64,000 nucleotides of DNA from Volvariella volvacea V23. Lineage: Eukaryota > Basidiomycota > Agaricomycetes > Agaricales > Pluteaceae. Below are positions 60,225-64,000 of the stretch, one piece after another. Where the stretch lies: the NCBI GenBank assembly GCA_000349905.1, contig KB722752.1, positions 513,697 to 577,696 on the forward strand, in the 5' to 3' direction. The notes under the pieces are model-generated. The model ran no database searches. It was given only the letters and a program-made list of their open reading frames with translations, and was not told the DNA's origin. Both the position numbers and the translations under genes were made by a program. The first letter of the stretch is position 1, and every line of letters starts with the position of its first letter.

Positions 60225-61400
60225 CAAGGAGCTTAGCTCAAAACGGTGGTCTTGAGTATTTGGAACTACGGGAACAAGAATGTTGCTAGTCTCATTTGCG
60301 GGAGATGAACGTGCCTTTATACTAGCACATCCAGTCTTCCCTGTATCACCGCTGGTGTCCTAAGGATGCTCACCTCTCGCTCGCTTTACTTATTTATTTA
60401 AGAATGGCCAATGATAAGGCTGTTCTAGCAGGCGAAGTTCTAGCTTAGTCTACGCCTCGTCAGTGCCGAATCACCATCAGCGTTTTGTACCAAAGTTCTA
60501 AGCAGGACTTTTACGACGTCGCACATTGGACTCTCGGCCTTATTAAGAGTCGGTATAAGTTGAATAATATGCTCTGAGCAGTCAAGATTGCGCAGGTTAG
60601 GGCCCGATAAATGGATTTAGGACATCCTTGTGTCATTGAGGTATGTGAAGTATCTGCAAGGTGTTAGTAATGGATATACCGGCCGTCGGTATAGAATGCA
60701 TGGGCTTTTGTTTGTTCCTACCGGTGTAGAACAAATTGCAGGGTGATCCATTCAAACAAATCTCGTGACAGCCTCAGAAAAAGCCTTCCTGATTGGACAT
60801 GTAAGCTGTAAACACAAGCGCCTAACCTGTGAGACCTGCATTGGAGTTCCTTAATTGGACTGATGACGCGGTGACATGACCTTTTGATCCAAGTTTACTC
60901 TGGTGTTTTCTTGCTCAGCTCAAAAGGTAATCTGGGATTGCCGTGCCACTGAAGAAATCATCTTCCCCGTGCACTAATACAGAAATGCCAGAGCCGCCGT
61001 TTGAAGTATCAAACCAAAGCTGTGGATAAGTTGATTATCCTAGGATGTGACTCCGTTCAATCCTCCCACGTTGCGTCAAGACCATGAAAATCAAGGAACT
61101 TCAAAGACTCGCCAAAATTAGATGATGCCCGAGGATGCATTTCCGTGAGCCCAATTGATGCATGACCTTTAACGCGGCTTAAAAAATCAAAAAAGGGAAG
61201 GATCAAATCAAGAAGGGTCCGTATTTTCCGTTGATCAAGGGGTTTACTTCAACTGTAGTCTCGGGTATTTGAATCTATAGGAACGAGAATGCTACTTGTC
61301 CTCATACGCGGGAGAAGAACGTAGCCCCGTGTACGTCACTGATACAATCTATATTCCTATCAGTCGTCATCCCTACATCCACCAGTGCCCAAAAGATGCT
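60225..61400. repeat. Diverged direct repeat, ~150 bp, about 1 kb apart
   Basis: 60225-60375 and 61235-61400 share an order of short blocks: ATCAAGG, GTATTTG, GGAAC(A/G)AGAATG, TGC(T)A(C/G)T, GCGGGAGA(T/A)GAACGT, CAGT, and CC(A)(G/C)TG(C/T)CC(T/C)AA(G/A)GATGCT. A fainter third copy may exist at about 59295-59400. Nothing coding is seen in either copy. The unit boundaries are unclear. Confidence 0.5.
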
Positions 61401-63590
61401 TGCTGTTGGCACAGGCACGGTGAACGATAGGGCCTCTCCCAAAGCTGGACGACATCACCATCTGCATGTCATACCAAGGTTTTGGATGGAGCTCCCATCA
61501 CGTCACAAACCGCACCCTCCGCTTCACCAAGGGTCAGTGTGGGTTGAACGCGTTCTGATCTGCCAACGTTGCATGAGGAGAGTTCAACGGGACCCATTAA
61601 AGCACACGTCAGTTGATAATCGCGCACACTCTGGTGCTGCTGCACCAGGCAGTGAGTACAGTCTACAGGGAGTTAGAAACGAACCCACAGAACGTCAGTA
61701 TTAAACATATGAGCAATGGCGTATCCATTTGTTGTAGAGTAAACCGCAGCACTTCTCGAAATTCGGACCCCAAATACTTCACGCTAATAGCACTAGTCGC
61801 AATCCGACTTTCGGAGATATTATTTCCACAAACGCATGCTGCATGTAATGTATACAATACGTCAATAAAGCGAGGATATGAGCATCTCGAAATCGTACCT
61901 AAAGCACTCCTCTCAGCGATGATGATATCAAGTCTAGGTCCTGGGAGCTTGTTCCATGACGCCTTAGTTTAGCGATTTTTGCGTGCGGTTCTGATCATCT
62001 GTTTTCACTATCCCAGTTTCGAGACTACTTCCTTCTCGTGGGTTCGTTCGGTGATAGGTTTGACCAATTCACGCCTGTGACGAATAAAAAACCTGTGCCC
62101 GTAATCGAATGATTCTTCTTGACACACAAGTTGCGAGGCGGGGAAAGACAGATTGAACTCAAGCTAGCTTGCATGACTGGAAAGATCCACAATGAGAGGG
62201 GTAATAGGAAGTCAAAGAAGGAGGCTACCCAACTTACCTCGTCACTGTACCGCATCTTGCGAGCACTTGGGTTCGATGCTTAGATCGCACAATGTTTACT
62301 GGTTGCCGGATATATAGAGTCTGTTCATGCGGAGTGTGTGCCATATGTGGTACCAAGGAGAACGCAGCTACTTGAGTTGTGTCGTCGATCGCCTCTAACT
62401 TGTACATCACCCAGGAACAAACACCCAAGTGATCTGCGGTGGCGTAAAACTGGCCTAAGATTGAATATTGAGCGGTAATTTAACGTCTGTGTGCGCTTGA
62501 GACTACTTGTGGAGGGCAGTGTGCATCTCCGTCTTTGCGTGGTTGCTGCCAGACATATTTCTTTGCTTTGAGCTTGGCTGAGGCCTCTGAGGTACGATGC
62601 TCGCACGATGCCCGAAACACTGTCACGCCGTCACATGTGACAGTGCCAGCACGGCAATACTGTAGCCCTGCTCCCTACCTACCCCATACTTCACCCACAT
62701 GGACGCTCATTTACGCGGTGGAAACGCCTATATGCTTCTTGAGAAAGGCGCTCTTCTTTGGCTCGCAGAAAGCGACGAATGGCGGGTAATCAGAAGGCTT
62801 TGCTATCTGAATGAGCTCAAGTGAGTACTAAGGCACAGTTGTTCTACACGACTGAACACACTCTGACTGTGGATTTTACTTTTCGAAGCTTATGTAGGAC
62901 GAGCTTATGATTAATGGCATCCGATCTCACTTTGTCTGCAAACCGCATTCGTTCTGTTGCCGTACCGGTGCCCAAATGCCCAGCCCTAGCATTTTGAGTT
63001 CTGAGGCTCCTGCCAACTGAGGTGCAATCAGTCAAACAGTACTTTCATATATTTTTCTCTACATCATGTGGGCAATGCCAAGGCAAAGGACCAGTACTGT
63101 AAGTCGTCATGTTTGGATTAGTGTCTGCCTCAATTGACCTAGTGTTTCTAACGTGCATCAGAAACGTAGTATAGTAGAGCAATCCTTAGGTAGAATCACC
63201 TCACCCATATGCTCCGAGTACAAGTTGTCTACGCCTTTCAGGTGCGAACCTCAACAATCTGCTCGTACGTCATCTGCATCTTTGCCCCTTTCCCTCACTC
63301 ACGATCGTAGTCCAGAGGCAACAGGATATCATTGCTGTATGCCTTTGCCTTGAGAAATCATAAGTCCAAGACTTCGCGACTCAATCAGGTGGCGATCGAC
63401 GCATCGCTACCTATCAGCGCAAATGCTGACCTAGATATGCTTATAAGACTGGACAAGGATCCATAGCGTCCGATATACGCTGCCCCAGCAAAAGAAATAG
63501 ACGAGCAGTGGTGCACGAAGAAAAACCAAACCACAGCTAGCACTATGCTGTGTGTTGTTAGGGACGAACATATTATAGGTCCCTGACTAA
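61401..63590. other. Gene-poor region
   Basis: No supported gene. A 41-codon frame at 62699-62824 (MDAHLRGGNAYMLLEKGALL, then WLAESDEWRVIRRLCYLNEL) looks coding and ends beside a GTGAGT donor, but no following exon in phase was found. A similar isolated piece at about 63385-63465 reads DASLPISANADLDMLIRLDK. Confidence 0.35.
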
Positions 63591-63591
63591 G

Positions 63592-64000
63592 ACCCAAGCA
63601 ATTCGACAGACACTGCGATCAATCCAACCCGATACGCTCCAGATGCTACCCGGCAAAGTTACGCTATTCATAAGACCCAAGCGCGCAGTCAAGCAGCAAC
63701 AGGGACCGCTATGGAGACTCGAGTCAATTGAGTAAGCACCTCTCGTCTAGCGCTCCTTCGTTCAAGGCGCTAATCGCTGTAACCAAAAGATAAATTCATC
63801 TGACTCGATATTCACGGAACTACAGCTAGTTGCATTCTTTAGGATATACGTTGCAGCCTATTTACTAGACCAGCAGTGCCACCACGGCTCAAAGTCTATG
63901 CGAATGGGGATTAGAGAGCCGGAAGAGCAACCAACTTGGCTTACGGCGTATGGCGCGGGCGTTCGATTTGAATTCAGTGCGAATCAGTTGGCTCGCGCAT
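63592..64000 (+). CDS. Possible two-exon gene running off the right edge
   Basis: An open stretch at 63592-63731 (IRQTLRSIQPDTLQMLPGKV, FIRPKRAVKQQQGPLWRLES) ends at a GTAAGC donor in phase 2. An acceptor (CTTTAG) at about 63842 joins it in frame to a stretch open to the window end (IYVAAYLLDQQCHHGSKSMR, EPEEQPTWLTAYGAGVRFEF). The joined peptide looks like a folded protein. No start codon is assigned; earlier exons may lie upstream. No family recognised. Confidence 0.35.

Overview
The window is nuclear DNA of a filamentous basidiomycete, most likely an Agaricomycete. Genes are densely split by 45-85 bp GT..AG introns. It carries a multi-exon DUF6534 membrane protein and a chromodomain Ty3/gypsy element. 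Several hypothetical proteins begin with a short F..A..F....I..I.GN-like motif of a kind I associate with Agaricomycete genomes. I cannot name a species. All gene models are my own splice reconstructions from the sequence.

Layout. Positions 1-3.6 kb: the 5' end of a coiled-coil gene on the minus strand, divergent from an intact SNF1/AMPK-alpha kinase. 3.6-9.5 kb: transposon-derived and degenerate sequence, an assembly gap (5762-5861) and a solo LTR with a perfect 5-bp target-site duplication. 9.5-14.2 kb: a cytochrome P450 (minus) with one apparent frameshift, and an intact nine-exon polytopic membrane protein. 14.2-29.5 kb: a transposon block. It holds a 7.5-kb chromovirus (17700-25188, TSD TAACC) whose 5' LTR contains a nested solo LTR (17890-18367, TSD ATAGC), several copies of a second LTR family, and a hairpin-rich ~200-bp insertion. 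29.5-34 kb: a CstF-64-like hinge/C-terminal protein without an RRM, a coiled-coil membrane protein and a BTB/POZ protein. 35-37.5 kb: two adjacent minus-strand genes with beta-solenoid-like N-termini. 40-47.3 kb: a DUF6534 protein divergent from an ISWI chromatin remodeller (20 exons, 1091 aa). 47.7-58.6 kb: small TATA-driven genes that share an N-terminal motif of about 20 residues, among long stretches with no recognisable genes. A second assembly gap (54755-54854) sits inside a 39-bp inverted repeat. 58.6-64 kb is mostly empty, with a possible gene running off the right end.

Housekeeping genes (SNF1, CstF-64-like, ISWI) are intact islands between transposon-rich and fast-evolving stretches. 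The chromovirus shows C-to-T type decay in both its LTRs and its coding region. The best candidate for something undescribed is the dispersed family of seven small proteins at 35-58.6 kb. They share the N-terminal motif (three members align over 20 residues without a gap). The middles are disordered and variable, and the C-termini differ: coiled coil, basic SRFKI tail or tail anchor. A second candidate is an uninterrupted extra ORF downstream of the chromodomain in the otherwise broken retroelement.
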